Shown in pieces: positions 1 to 9,213 of a DNA stretch of 64,000 nt. This DNA is from Chitinophaga eiseniae (GTDB taxonomy: Bacteria; Bacteroidota; Bacteroidia; Chitinophagales; Chitinophagaceae): the NCBI RefSeq assembly GCF_012641265.1, contig NZ_JABAHZ010000001.1, positions 1,240,001 through 1,304,000 of the forward strand, given 5' to 3'. Made by a program: the position numbers and the translations under genes. The notes under the pieces were generated by a model. The model made no database searches, was not told where the DNA came from, and saw nothing but the letters and a program-made list of their open reading frames with translations. The stretch's first letter is position 1, and each line of letters starts with the position of its first letter.

Positions 1-510
1 GGACAATATGTGAGCGCAGGGCAGTCGCTGTTCACCATTTACCAGGCGCAAAACCTCGTTGCTGAGTTCTCCTTTCCTTCACAGATCGCGGCCAATATCC
101 GGCAAGGACAGCAGTTGTTATTTTACCCGGGGGCCGACAAAAAACGTTTGCAGCCAGCTACCATCGGCCTGATCGAGCCGGTATTCCGTGATGGCAGCAA
201 CTTCACCCTGGGCCGGGTATATCTTGGTCATTCCGGGCTGCAGCCCGGACAATTGCTCACGGCATACATCCCTGTGATGTACACCGGAGGATGGTGGGTA
301 CCGAAAGAAGCCGTATGGCGACTAGGCAACAAGGCGGTGGTTTTCCGGAAAGAAAACAATGTATTCAAACCTGTAGCAGTGGCTACCGGCACGTCAGTAG
401 AAGGGATGATACAAATTCTAACACCGGTGGCAGACTGGATGGTAGCGGCCAATGCCTCCTACCTGGTAGACAGTGAGAGCTTTATTAAAACAGTTAATAA
501 CCAGCAATAA
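1..510 (+). CDS. Efflux RND periplasmic adaptor (HlyD/CusB-like), 3' part only
   Basis: The reading frame is open from base 1 and begins inside the protein with GQYVSAGQSLFTIYQ, so the 5' end lies outside the window. A run of the form G-x-V-x-x-G-x-x-L-F is the usual lipoyl/barrel-sandwich half of membrane fusion proteins, followed by beta-barrel and membrane-proximal segments (PVMYTGGWWVPKEAVWRLGNKAVVF). About 169 residues are visible. It ends 7 bases before the next adaptor gene, so the two are probably co-transcribed in a tripartite metal or drug exporter. The GTG at 10 is not a credible start. Family assignment is good; substrate is inferred only from the neighbouring HMBD protein. Confidence 0.75.
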   Translation, partial: GQYVSAGQSLFTIYQAQNLVAEFSFPSQIAANIRQGQQLLFYPGADKKRLQPATIGLIEPVFRDGSNFTLGRVYLGHSGLQPGQLLTAYIPVMYTGGWWVPKEAVWRLGNKAVVFRKENNVFKPVAVATGTSVEGMIQILTPVADWMVAANASYLVDSESFIKTVNNQQ

Positions 511-517
511 TAAGGTG

Positions 518-1732
518 ATGGAAAGAAAAAAATTTATCCGGACCATGGCGGTCGTATCACTGGCGCCGGCGCTTTTACTGGCTGCCTGCAAAGATACCGG
601 ACGGAGGAAAACTGCGGAAGGAGCTGTCAAAACATACACCTGTCCGATGCATCCGCAGATTGTACAAAACCAGCCCGGCACCTGCCCGATATGCGGAATG
701 GAACTGGTACCCTTCGACAAAAACAATAAAACCGCCGAACTCACGCTAGGCGATAACCAGGTAGCACTGGCGAATATTACCACCATGACCATTGGCGCGG
801 GCGCGCTGGCCAATCACAAACAATTGAATGGCCGGCTGACAACTGACCCGGAACAAACGGCTGTCATTTCCAGCCGGGTGGCCGGCCGTATAGAAGTGCT
901 GTATGTAAAAGAAACAGGGGTTCGGGTTACCAAAGGACAGCCGCTTTACAAAATCTATTCAGAGCAGCTGGCCTCCCTGCAACAGGAGTACTTACTGGCC
1001 GTAGCGCAGTTGCGGCAATTCCCCGGCGACAGCAGGTTTCAGCAAATTGAAAAAGCGGCAAGGCAAAAGTTATCATTATATGACCAAAGCGAAGCTCAGA
1101 TCAGCCAATTGTTAAAATCACAACAAGTAAATCCATATGTTACCTACCCGGCGGCCATTTCCGGCATCGTGTCAGCATTAACTGTATCGGAAGGGCAATA
1201 TGTATCCGAAGGCGGCGTCGTGATGCGTGTAGAAGGCTATGATCATTTATGGGTGGAAGCCGATGTATACCCGGCGGAAGTTTCGCTCGTGCAAACTGGC
1301 CAACCGGTAAAAGTAGTGATAGCGGGATGGGAAAATGAACCACAAACCATGACCATCCAGTTTATCAATCCTGCTTTACAGGCGGGTAGTCAACTGGTAC
1401 AGGTACGTGGCACTATTCCGAATCCTGGTCAGCGCTGGCAGCCGGGTTTACAAGCCAGTATTTTCCTCCCCGTCAACAGTAAAGGCAATGTGCTGAGCGT
1501 GCCTGTAGATGCCGTTATCCGCGATGGGAAAGGCACCCAGGTATGGATTGAAAAAGCCCATGGAAAGTTTGTGCCGAGGATGGTGAGCATTGGCATGGAA
1601 AACGCCGATGTAGTGGAAATTACTGGCGGACTGCAGGCAGGCGACAAAGTGGTGGTAACCGGGGCTTATCTCCTCTATTCAGAATTTATTCTCAAAAAAG
1701 GCGCTGATCCCATGGCCGGGATGAGTAAGTAG
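518..1732 (+). CDS. CusB-like heavy-metal RND periplasmic adaptor lipoprotein with HMBD
   Basis: The start is taken at ATG 518, just after the preceding stop, because it gives a lipoprotein signal (MERKKF..., lipobox LAAC with Cys24); an upstream in-frame ATG at 473 overlaps the previous gene. Residues 40-66 form a heavy-metal binding domain with CPMHP and CPICGME, known in CusB- and Cu-ATPase-associated proteins to bind soft metals such as Cu or Ag. The rest is a membrane fusion protein: barrel-sandwich halves around a helical hairpin (LASLQQEYLLAVAQL...), then beta-barrel and membrane-proximal domains. Length 404 residues is normal for CusB. With the DUF3347 and haem-binding genes downstream it suggests copper or silver handling at the periplasm. 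Confidence 0.88.
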   Translation: MERKKFIRTMAVVSLAPALLLAACKDTGRRKTAEGAVKTYTCPMHPQIVQNQPGTCPICGMELVPFDKNNKTAELTLGDNQVALANITTMTIGAGALANHKQLNGRLTTDPEQTAVISSRVAGRIEVLYVKETGVRVTKGQPLYKIYSEQLASLQQEYLLAVAQLRQFPGDSRFQQIEKAARQKLSLYDQSEAQISQLLKSQQVNPYVTYPAAISGIVSALTVSEGQYVSEGGVVMRVEGYDHLWVEADVYPAEVSLVQTGQPVKVVIAGWENEPQTMTIQFINPALQAGSQLVQVRGTIPNPGQRWQPGLQASIFLPVNSKGNVLSVPVDAVIRDGKGTQVWIEKAHGKFVPRMVSIGMENADVVEITGGLQAGDKVVVTGAYLLYSEFILKKGADPMAGMSK

Positions 1733-1776
1733 GGTTTCACTATTATTATTCTCACAAAAAATCAAAAAACAAACAC

Positions 1777-2310
1777 ATGTTACTTAGAATCTCATTACCT
1801 GTACTCTCCGCAATTTTCTTTACTGCCTGTAATCATAACGGCAACTCACCTACTACCGGCGCCACAGCTCCGGAGCAGGTCAGTGCCCCCGCTCCTGCCC
1901 AGGGTTTACAGATCAAAGATGATAAACTGCAGGCGGTGTTCCAGCAATACGAACAGTTGACAGCCGCACTCGTGAATGGCGATATGGCGGCCGCAAAAAT
2001 AGCAGCCAATGCGATAATGCTTGGCGCCGGGCAAGTGAACAATGGCCAGGCTGTAGTGGATGCTGCAGGCAAGATTACAACTGCGGCAGATGTGGAAGCC
2101 CAGCGGAATAGTTTTGCCGCACTCAGTAAGGATATGATTACGTTGGTGAAGCAATCGGGGTTAAAGAGCGGTGCATTGTATGTAGACTTCTGCCCCATGG
2201 CGCAGCAGGATAAAGGGGCGTATTGGCTGAGCAGGAACAAGATCATCGAAAATCCCTATTTCGGCGAGCAAATGCCGACCTGTGGATCCGTACAGGAAAC
2301 CTTGCAATAA
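1777..2310 (+). CDS. DUF3347 lipoprotein (first of two)
   Basis: A 177-residue lipoprotein (signal MLLRISLPVLSAIFF, lipobox TAC, Cys18), then a low-complexity Pro/Ala linker and an alpha-helical DUF3347 domain (about 45-177). The C-terminal signature is present: VDFCPMA (Cys139, Met141), GAYWLS, ENPYFG, MPTCGSV (Met166, Cys169). The Cys/Met/His-rich C-terminus suggests metal binding and the family is often found beside CusB-type adaptors in Bacteroidota; the exact role is not known to me. It lies 44 bases downstream of the CusB-like gene and is followed by a paralogue. Confidence 0.85.
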   Translation: MLLRISLPVLSAIFFTACNHNGNSPTTGATAPEQVSAPAPAQGLQIKDDKLQAVFQQYEQLTAALVNGDMAAAKIAANAIMLGAGQVNNGQAVVDAAGKITTAADVEAQRNSFAALSKDMITLVKQSGLKSGALYVDFCPMAQQDKGAYWLSRNKIIENPYFGEQMPTCGSVQETLQ

Positions 2311-2355
2311 CAAACAACCATCTCTAATTTACCTATCACTTAAAAATAACAGAAA

Positions 2356-2970
2356 ATGAAAAGAACTATTTTAGGCGTGTTAGCTATCGCGTTTTTATTG
2401 GCGGCGTGCAATAACGCCGGACAGCCATCGCAGGCTGGACCTGACAGCGTCTCCCAGGAACACACCTCCACTGCTGCTGCAGACAGCGCGCCGGTTACAG
2501 CCCTTACGCCCCAATTCAGTGGATTGGATAGCAAAGTGGCTACTTCGTTGAAAATGGTGGTAGACCAGTATCTCCATATTAAAAATGGGCTGGCTGACGA
2601 TAACTCAGCCGATGCTGCCAACGGTGGTAGGGCAATGGCCGAAGCCCTTGCCGGCGTAAATCCCAGCCTGCTGACGCCTGAGCAGCAAAAAGTTTTTACT
2701 GACAATGCGGATGACCTGAAGGAACATGCCGAACATATTGGTAAAAATGAAGGCAATATTGCCCATCAACGGGAGCATTTTGCCGCGATGAGCGAAGATG
2801 TTTACGCACTCGTAAAAGCTTATGGTGGTGGCCGTCCATTGTATCATGACTATTGTCCTATGTATGACAATAATAAGGGCGCACTTTGGTTGAGTGAAGA
2901 AAAAAACGTCAAAAATCCGTACATGGCAGGCATGACTTCCTGTGGCAGTGTAAAAGAAATGATTAAATAA
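2356..2970 (+). CDS. DUF3347 lipoprotein (second of two)
   Basis: A 204-residue lipoprotein (MKRTILGVLAIAFLLAACNN, lipobox Cys18) with an Ala/Ser/Thr-rich linker to about residue 50, then a DUF3347 domain. The family signature is complete: HDYCPMYDNNKGALWLSEEKNVKNPYMAGMTSCGSV. It is clearly a paralogue of the preceding gene but diverged in the helical part, so this is an old duplication rather than a recent copy. A hairpin lies just after the stop. Likely periplasmic metal-related partner of the CusB-like adaptor (inference from context). Confidence 0.85.
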   Translation: MKRTILGVLAIAFLLAACNNAGQPSQAGPDSVSQEHTSTAAADSAPVTALTPQFSGLDSKVATSLKMVVDQYLHIKNGLADDNSADAANGGRAMAEALAGVNPSLLTPEQQKVFTDNADDLKEHAEHIGKNEGNIAHQREHFAAMSEDVYALVKAYGGGRPLYHDYCPMYDNNKGALWLSEEKNVKNPYMAGMTSCGSVKEMIK

Positions 2971-2977
2971 CTTCCCG

Positions 2978-3011
2978 CTTCTTTCTGCGGCGGTGCCGCT
3001 GCAGAAAGAAG
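2978..3011 (+). terminator. Hairpin between DUF3347 and haem-binding genes
   Basis: An 11-bp perfect stem (2978-2988 with 3001-3011) extended by an inner GGC/GCC. It has no T-run after it and lies 15 bases before the next start codon, so it may be a weak terminator or an attenuating/processing hairpin. Confidence 0.4.
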
Positions 3012-3026
3012 TTCAGCACGAAAAAA

Positions 3027-3497
3027 ATGAAACTAATATTTCGGCTCACCTTTTTCTTATTACTGTCTGCGATGGTGATTATACAGTTTATCCGGCCTGT
3101 CAAAAATCAACACCCCGGAAAATCTGCAGATGACATTACACGGTTGTATCCCGTTCCATCGCCCGTTCTGCATTTATTACAGGAAGCCTGTTATGATTGC
3201 CACAGCAACTATACCAGGTACCCATGGTATACTAACATCCAGCCTGTTGGATGGATAATGGCGGCACATACCAGGGATGGTAAGCAAGAACTGAACTTCA
3301 GTGAATACGGCAGTTATTCCGCCAAACGGCAGCTGAATAAGCTGAAAAGAATCCGGGAACAGATTGCTACCAACCAGATGCCGTTACGTTCATATACCTG
3401 GATGCATGCCGGCGCCAGGTTGTCCAATTTGCAGAAAAAGATGATCATTCACTGGATAGATGATGTATTGCAGGCAAATAAAGGAACTGGTTATTAA
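3027..3497 (+). CDS. Haem-binding domain protein (single CxxCH)
   Basis: A 156-residue protein with an N-terminal hydrophobic anchor (LIFRLTFFLLLSAMVIIQF), then a Haem_bd-type domain: CYDCHS (Cys55, Cys58, His59), NYTRYPWYTNIQPVGWIMAAHTRDGKQELNFSEYG, and a C-terminal IREQIATNQMPLRSYTWMHAGARLS. This pattern is typical of the cytochrome-like haem-binding family of Bacteroidota. Likely membrane-anchored and periplasmic, with one covalent haem. It closes the metal-efflux group; a redox role there is an inference. Confidence 0.82.
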   Translation: MKLIFRLTFFLLLSAMVIIQFIRPVKNQHPGKSADDITRLYPVPSPVLHLLQEACYDCHSNYTRYPWYTNIQPVGWIMAAHTRDGKQELNFSEYGSYSAKRQLNKLKRIREQIATNQMPLRSYTWMHAGARLSNLQKKMIIHWIDDVLQANKGTGY

Positions 3498-3675
3498 ATA
3501 GAAAAGTACAGGGTGACGCCCCTATTGTTACTGGTGTAGGCGGGTTTTCATAACTGAACAAACCATTGTGTCAAAACCGAACATATAAACATTTTAAATA
3601 TACCTTTCCCACTGATAGATAGTCACCCTTCATTCTGGCATTTTTATTAGGTTGTACTGGCAACATCCATATTGT

Positions 3676-6057
3676 ATGATCAGAAATTACTTGAAGGTTG
3701 CCTGGCGTAACCTGATGAACAGCAAAGTTTACAGTGCTATTAACATCCTGGGATTAGCGATGGGTATGGCCGTGGCGATGATTATTGTGCTGTGGGTAGT
3801 GCATGAATATTCTTATGATAAGTTTTTACCTGACCATGAACGGGCCTACCAGGTAAGGCGTAATTTCAACAGCAACGGAGATACGCTCAACTTTACGACC
3901 TGTTCGCTGAAGCTGGCAGACGCTTTACGGAGTAAAATTCCTGAAATGGAATATGTGTCGGAAGCCTCCTGGATGAATTCACATGGACTAATGGTAGGCG
4001 ATCGGAAATTGCTGGCAGATGGGATGATGGTACAACGTGACTTTCTCCGAATCTTTCCTTTCCAGCTCATAGAAGGGAGTGCCGCTCATGCATTGGATGA
4101 TACGTATTCAATTTTATTGACCCAATCGCTCGCTGAGAGCCTGTTTGGCAGCGGCAGCGCAGTGGGTAAAACACTAAGACTGGACAGTCGCCATGATGTC
4201 CGGGTAGCCGGCGTTTTAAAAGACTTACCTTCTAATAGCTCTTTCAGCTTTAAATACCTGATTCCTTTCAGCTACTTTGAACAAACCGAGGAGGCGGTGA
4301 GAAACAACCGGAAAGGTTCCTTTTCTGGTAATGCTTACCAGATATTTGCGAAGTTGAAGGCAGGAACTGATTATTCCAAAGTAGCTGCGAAGATCCGCGA
4401 TATTGAGTTATCGGAGAAAGATAATGTCAACTCCCAGAACTCCGCCGTGGTATTACAACCGCTGGATCGCTGGCATTTGTACAGTCGCTATGAAAATGGA
4501 AAAGACAGCAGCGGGGCTATCGACTACGTCAGGATGTTTGGCGTTATAGGCTTGCTGGTATTGGTCATTGCGGGGATCAATTTTGTTAACCTCAGCACTG
4601 CCCGTTCTGAAAAACGGGCCCGGGAAGTGGGTATCCGTAAGGCTATTGGCTCGCAGCGTCGTCAACTGATTATACAGTTCCTGACCGAGTCGGTATTGAC
4701 TGCTTTTATTGCTTTATTATTTGCGCTGTTGCTGGTACAGCTTTCGCTACCGGCATTCAACGGCATCGCCGGTAGAGTGCTGCATATTCCATTTGACAGC
4801 GGGATCTTCTGGTTGCTTGTGGGCGCCGGCACTTTCCTGACAGGGGTATTAGCCGGCAGCAAACCTGCCTTTTTCATCTCCTCCTTCAACCCTGTAAAAA
4901 CATTAAAAGGCACGTTGCAATCCGGGAAATCGGCCGCATTTTCACGCAAGGCGCTGGTGATAGTACAATTTAGTTGTTCTGTAGCCCTGATCATCAGCAC
5001 GCTGGTGATTTACCGGCAAATGCAGCATGCCCGGAACCGGCCTACCGGCTATGATCCCAACAACCTTATTATGACCCGGTTGAATGAGGAGATGATACAT
5101 AACTATCCGGCATTAAAAAATGAACTCCTGCAAAGTGGACTGGCGCAATCCGTCACCCTTTCTACCAGCCCGGCAACGGCTATTGGCTGGCACCGCGACC
5201 TGGACTATTGGCCGGGCAAGCTGCCGGGTGAAACGGTAGAAATGGGCGTTATCCTGGCCGACAATGATTATTTCAAAACCATGGGATTGCAACTGGTCAG
5301 CGGCCGCAATTTTTCGACCAACCCCGATAGCGATACTGCCAACGTGATCCTGAATGAAGCGGCCGTAAAAAGGCTCCGGCTCAAAGATCCGCTGAATGAA
5401 TTGCTGACAATGGATGGCCAGAAAATCAATATCATCGGCGTGGTTAAAAATGCGTTGCTGGAATCACCTTTCGCCGCCATGGAACCTATTACGTTCGGAC
5501 ATTCTCTTCCAAGTACCCGGGGATTTATGATGTGCCGCTTTGCGCCCGGCGCCGATTTGCATGCTACCATTCCGCTTATCGCCAAAGTTTTTGAACGATA
5601 CAATCCTGCTTTCCCGTTTGACTATGATTTTGTAGACCAGGTGTACGGCCAAAAGTTTCAGCAGGAAATACGCACCAGCAAACTTTCCGGCATCTTTGCC
5701 GTGTTAGCTATTCTCATTTCCTGCCTGGGCTTATTTGGACTGGCAGCGTTTACGGCGCAGCAGCGCACCAAGGAAATAGGTGTGCGTAAAGTACTGGGCG
5801 CTTCCGCATCACAGATATGGGTAATGCTATCCAGGGACTTTGTTATACTGGTAGTGATCAGTTGCCTGCTGGCAGCGCCACTGGCCTTTTACTTCCTGCA
5901 ACGCTGGCTGTCGCAATACGACTATCGCATTACACTTGGGCCAGACGTATTTATCCTGGCCGCGCTGGCCGCCATTGTTATTACACTCATTACCGTGAGT
6001 TTTCAGTCGATCAAAGCGGCCTTAGTGAACCCCGTAGGAAGCCTGAAATCAGAGTAG
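3676..6057 (+). CDS. ABC transporter permease, FtsX/MacB type
   Basis: The start is placed at ATG 3676 (MIRNYLKVAWRNLMNSKVYSAINILGLAMGMA), the standard beginning of this family; an earlier in-frame ATG at 3652 adds only eight unlike residues. 793 residues: TM1, a MacB-type periplasmic core domain (about 45-270), three TM helices with FVNLSTARSEKRAREVGIRKAIGS, a fourth TM near 425, a second periplasmic domain, and a final FtsX core with RTKEIGVRKVLGAS and three TM helices. Bacteroidota have many such double-FtsX permeases, usually antimicrobial or lipoprotein exporters. No ATPase gene is adjacent, so substrate is unknown. Confidence 0.9.
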   Translation: MIRNYLKVAWRNLMNSKVYSAINILGLAMGMAVAMIIVLWVVHEYSYDKFLPDHERAYQVRRNFNSNGDTLNFTTCSLKLADALRSKIPEMEYVSEASWMNSHGLMVGDRKLLADGMMVQRDFLRIFPFQLIEGSAAHALDDTYSILLTQSLAESLFGSGSAVGKTLRLDSRHDVRVAGVLKDLPSNSSFSFKYLIPFSYFEQTEEAVRNNRKGSFSGNAYQIFAKLKAGTDYSKVAAKIRDIELSEKDNVNSQNSAVVLQPLDRWHLYSRYENGKDSSGAIDYVRMFGVIGLLVLVIAGINFVNLSTARSEKRAREVGIRKAIGSQRRQLIIQFLTESVLTAFIALLFALLLVQLSLPAFNGIAGRVLHIPFDSGIFWLLVGAGTFLTGVLAGSKPAFFISSFNPVKTLKGTLQSGKSAAFSRKALVIVQFSCSVALIISTLVIYRQMQHARNRPTGYDPNNLIMTRLNEEMIHNYPALKNELLQSGLAQSVTLSTSPATAIGWHRDLDYWPGKLPGETVEMGVILADNDYFKTMGLQLVSGRNFSTNPDSDTANVILNEAAVKRLRLKDPLNELLTMDGQKINIIGVVKNALLESPFAAMEPITFGHSLPSTRGFMMCRFAPGADLHATIPLIAKVFERYNPAFPFDYDFVDQVYGQKFQQEIRTSKLSGIFAVLAILISCLGLFGLAAFTAQQRTKEIGVRKVLGASASQIWVMLSRDFVILVVISCLLAAPLAFYFLQRWLSQYDYRITLGPDVFILAALAAIVITLITVSFQSIKAALVNPVGSLKSE

Positions 6058-6088
6058 GCAAGCACTCCAATACAGCAGATATAAAGCA

Positions 6089-6115
6089 CTGCCACCGGTA
6101 ATCCCGGTGGCAGTT
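6089..6115 (+). terminator. Hairpin after ABC permease gene
   Basis: An 11-bp perfect stem (6089-6099 with 6105-6115), 5-base loop, 32 bases after the permease stop. Only a short TTT follows, so it is a probable but not classical terminator. Confidence 0.55.
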
Positions 6116-6216
6116 TGCATTGGTGGCAGTTATTATTATCGTGATATCGTTTTAACAATTACTACAGCAATCACCTGATTTTTTGTGAATACATTCACGC
6201 ATAAATTTACTGCCAC

Positions 6217-7347
6217 ATGAAGTTTAACCTGGGAACTATCCTCACGCTGCTCTTGCTGATTGCTGGTATTTCCGCTTCAGCAACTGATTCTACCTACATC
6301 CGATTCGACTTCGCTTCTCCGCTGCGCAGCAACGAATTTACTGTAACTGTGCATGACGGCATCAACGAACATACTGTTGACGTAGTGCATCATCCTTATT
6401 GGCAGGGTAAACTTAATGCGCCTTACGGATTTATTGTAGTCAGTTATAAAAACAGCGATACTACCTACCTGTTAAGCAAGGTTTTCTTCGACAAAGGAGA
6501 AGTGCCCATCAACGTAATTCCCTCTGCCGACAGCCTGAAATATTTTACCATAGACGAAAAGGCATCTCCCCATATTATTCCTTATGATAAAGCAGGTGGC
6601 GCAGCATTCGATGCCTTTGTAAAAGAGCGTTTTGATATATTCATTCATTACTATTATGAAAACAAGCACAGATTTGGAACGGATACCGCAGCCCTGGCAA
6701 AAGGATTCAGGCTTGGCGATACCCTCTCCTACAGGGAAATGGATTTCATCCGGCAATTTCCGGATTCCTATATATCATTCTGGACTTTCCTCACCAGTAC
6801 TTTCAGAACACTCTTGCTACCTCCTGTAAAGATCATGGAGCTTTACAAGCTATTCCCCGCCAAATATAAGAACACCGCCGCCGGTCAGCACCTGGCTTCC
6901 ATCATCCAAAATAAAATCAATATTACCTCACATACTGCGTTTCCTGATTTTGCTGTTACAGATACTAAAAACAATAAAATATCATCTGCTAAGCTACGGG
7001 GTAAATATGTACTGATTCAATTCTGGGCCTCGTGGTGCGCGCCCTGCTGGGAAGAATTGCCTAACTTAAAAGCGTATTACGACAAATATAAAAGCAAAGA
7101 CTTTGAACTGATTTCCTTTAGCATCGATAAGGATAGTACCGCTTTTCGACGTGCCGTTGAAAAATACGGGATGGACTGGCCACAGGTATTTGGCGACCAG
7201 CGCTTGTATGATGCAATGGCTTATGGGCCCATTCCGCAACTTTACCTGCTTGATAAATCCGGCCGCCCTATTTACAACACCACCTCAATAAGAGATAAGG
7301 ACATGACGCTGCTGGAAAATATACTGGAAGAACGACTGGGTAAATAA
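6217..7347 (+). CDS. TlpA-like thioredoxin-fold protein
   Basis: A 376-residue exported protein: signal peptide (MKFNLGTILTLLLLIAGISASA), an N-terminal region of about 220 residues of unknown fold, and a C-terminal TlpA/AhpC-TSA thioredoxin domain with WASWCAPCWEELP (Cys274, Cys277) and a cis-Pro stretch GPIPQLYLLD. Such proteins are periplasmic thiol-disulfide reductants, often for cytochrome or outer-membrane protein maturation. It stands alone; the next gene converges on it from the other strand. Confidence 0.85.
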   Translation: MKFNLGTILTLLLLIAGISASATDSTYIRFDFASPLRSNEFTVTVHDGINEHTVDVVHHPYWQGKLNAPYGFIVVSYKNSDTTYLLSKVFFDKGEVPINVIPSADSLKYFTIDEKASPHIIPYDKAGGAAFDAFVKERFDIFIHYYYENKHRFGTDTAALAKGFRLGDTLSYREMDFIRQFPDSYISFWTFLTSTFRTLLLPPVKIMELYKLFPAKYKNTAAGQHLASIIQNKINITSHTAFPDFAVTDTKNNKISSAKLRGKYVLIQFWASWCAPCWEELPNLKAYYDKYKSKDFELISFSIDKDSTAFRRAVEKYGMDWPQVFGDQRLYDAMAYGPIPQLYLLDKSGRPIYNTTSIRDKDMTLLENILEERLGK

Positions 7348-7466
7348 CCGGTGAGATCAGGGTACCAGCCACGTACCTTCCGGATACTTTTACCGGAGTA
7401 GCTTTTTTAAACAACGGCTTGCAGGTACCGGAATTTGATGTCCATCGATTGAAGTGGAATTACTAA

Positions 7467-7659
7467 GCGAATGTTTTTCTCGCAGAGACGCAAAGCAGCA
7501 AAGAATTTATAAGGAGATAAGAGCGAATTTTAAGCCGCAAAGCGGGTAGATAACGTAGTATATTCTTTTATATTACCTAGTCTACCCGCTTTGCGGCTTA
7601 AAATTCGCTCTTATCTCCTCTCCTTTGCTGCTTTGCGTCTCTGCGAGAAAAACATTCGC
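7467..7659. repeat. 193-bp near-perfect inverted repeat between convergent genes
   Basis: Outer arms 7467-7503 and 7623-7659 are perfect 37-bp complements. Inner arms 7511-7550 and 7581-7620 match at 39 of 40 positions. They are separated by a 7-base (left) and 2-base (right) interruption and close on a 30-base AT-rich loop (7551-7580). The arms contain CGCAGAGACGCAAAG-type sequence that resembles interspersed repeats I associate with Bacteroidota genomes (inference). It fills the gap between two convergent genes, where it could end transcription on both strands. No target-site duplication is evident. Confidence 0.9.
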
Positions 7660-7683
7660 CTGACCAGCAGATTATCGCATTTG

Positions 7684-9186
7684 CTAATACCCTTTCGTGG
7701 GCACCAGATTAGGATTGTTCCTCAGCTCCCTGCTGGGTATAGGAAATAACAGCTCTCTTTCTGTTAACACCGGTCCATAGGAAAATTTATGCCCCACGTA
7801 ATTATCAAAACCTTTTGTACTTACGTTAAATGCTTTGCGCAACCGGACCATATCAAACCAGGTAACATTCTCAAAACATAGTTCATACCAGCGTTCGTGC
7901 CATATGGCTTCTCTCAGCTGCACCTGGGTGAGCCCTGCGAGGTCGGGCAGCTTGGCTCTTTTCCGAACCTGGTTTACGGCGTCATAGGTCGCTGCACCAG
8001 GACCGCTCACCTCATTGGCCGCTTCTGCATATACCAGCAAGATATCTGCATAACGGATCAATGACCAGTTAAGATCGCTGTTGGCGGTGGTGGTTTGTGC
8101 CGTTACGTCGAACAATTTATACAGGAAATATCCGCCCAGGTCTACCTTTTGATTCCTGTTATCCTGGTTAGTGAATTCTGTGAAAAAAAACTGCCCTTCT
8201 TTAGCACGCAAATCTGCAGGATCGTAGGATTTTACGAAGTCGGCGGTAGCGTAGATACCTCCCGTTTCAGCAGAATAGGCGGAAATATTTTTGTTGTACG
8301 GAATGATGAGCGATTGCCAGCTGCCAGGTATCACCTGTGTTTTATACTGGATCATGAAAATGTTCTCTTCGATATTCTTCTTTGCCGGGTTATGCAGGTC
8401 ATTGTAAGTGTCGAACAACTTAAATTGTTTAGAAGCCAGCACCTCTCCTGCTTTTTTGGCGGCCAGGTCGAAGTAAGCGATTCCCTTTTGCAATGGGTAT
8501 CCGGCCATGGTGAGATATACCTTTGACAACAATGATTTCACTGCTCCCAAAGAGACTTTACCACTGACATCGGTCCAGGGCAATCCCGCATTTTCAGCGG
8601 TGGTCAGATCGTCTACAATCAATTTGTATACTTCCTCCGGCGTGGCCTGTTTGGGCCTTAGCTGGTCGGACTTCAGATCAACGGGCTGCGTAATCAAAGG
8701 GATGTTGCCAAACATTTGTACCAGGTTGAAGTAGTACCAGGCACGCAGGAAATAAGCTTCTCCCAGCAGTCGTTTGGCTTCTGCCTGGTCCATATTAATG
8801 CCGGGTATTTTGGCGATGGATAGGTTTGCATTGGTAATACCCTTGTAATAATTTCTCCAATAATTTTCGCCGTAGGCATTATCGGCGGTGTTATGCAGGT
8901 CTTTTATGTAGTAGCTGTTCACCGCCTGTCCAAGATCGGTAGCCGCCTGCCCGGTAGCAAATTCCGTCATCGTCCAGGCCGCCCCGTTGAAATCGCCGCT
9001 CATAGGATCCCGCAGACTAGCATAAATAGCGTTGATAGAGCTCCTCGCATGTTCGGGCTTTGTGAAATAAGTATCCTCTGTATAATTGCTGGGATCTGTT
9101 TCATCCAAAAATTTCCGGCAACCTGCCAGGCATAATGCCCCGGTTGCTACTACCAGCAGTCCGTATTTTATGATGATTGATTTCAT
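7684..9186 (-). CDS. SusD/RagB family nutrient-binding lipoprotein
   Basis: 500 residues with a lipoprotein signal (lipobox LAGC, Cys23), RKFLDETDPSNYTEDTYFTKPEHARSSINAIYASLR, which is the classic SusD opening, TPR-like helical repeats (EAKRLLGEAYFLRAWYYFNLVQMFGNIPLITQP), and the C-terminal motif REAIWHERWYELCFENVTWFDMVRLRKAF followed by ERELLFPIPSRELRNNPNLVP. It sits at the outer face of the outer membrane as the lid of the SusC transporter encoded 27 bases upstream. Confidence 0.95.
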   Translation of the reverse strand: MKSIIIKYGLLVVATGALCLAGCRKFLDETDPSNYTEDTYFTKPEHARSSINAIYASLRDPMSGDFNGAAWTMTEFATGQAATDLGQAVNSYYIKDLHNTADNAYGENYWRNYYKGITNANLSIAKIPGINMDQAEAKRLLGEAYFLRAWYYFNLVQMFGNIPLITQPVDLKSDQLRPKQATPEEVYKLIVDDLTTAENAGLPWTDVSGKVSLGAVKSLLSKVYLTMAGYPLQKGIAYFDLAAKKAGEVLASKQFKLFDTYNDLHNPAKKNIEENIFMIQYKTQVIPGSWQSLIIPYNKNISAYSAETGGIYATADFVKSYDPADLRAKEGQFFFTEFTNQDNRNQKVDLGGYFLYKLFDVTAQTTTANSDLNWSLIRYADILLVYAEAANEVSGPGAATYDAVNQVRKRAKLPDLAGLTQVQLREAIWHERWYELCFENVTWFDMVRLRKAFNVSTKGFDNYVGHKFSYGPVLTERELLFPIPSRELRNNPNLVPTKGY

Positions 9187-9213
9187 AACTTTCGATTAAA
9201 TGGTTGCATAATA

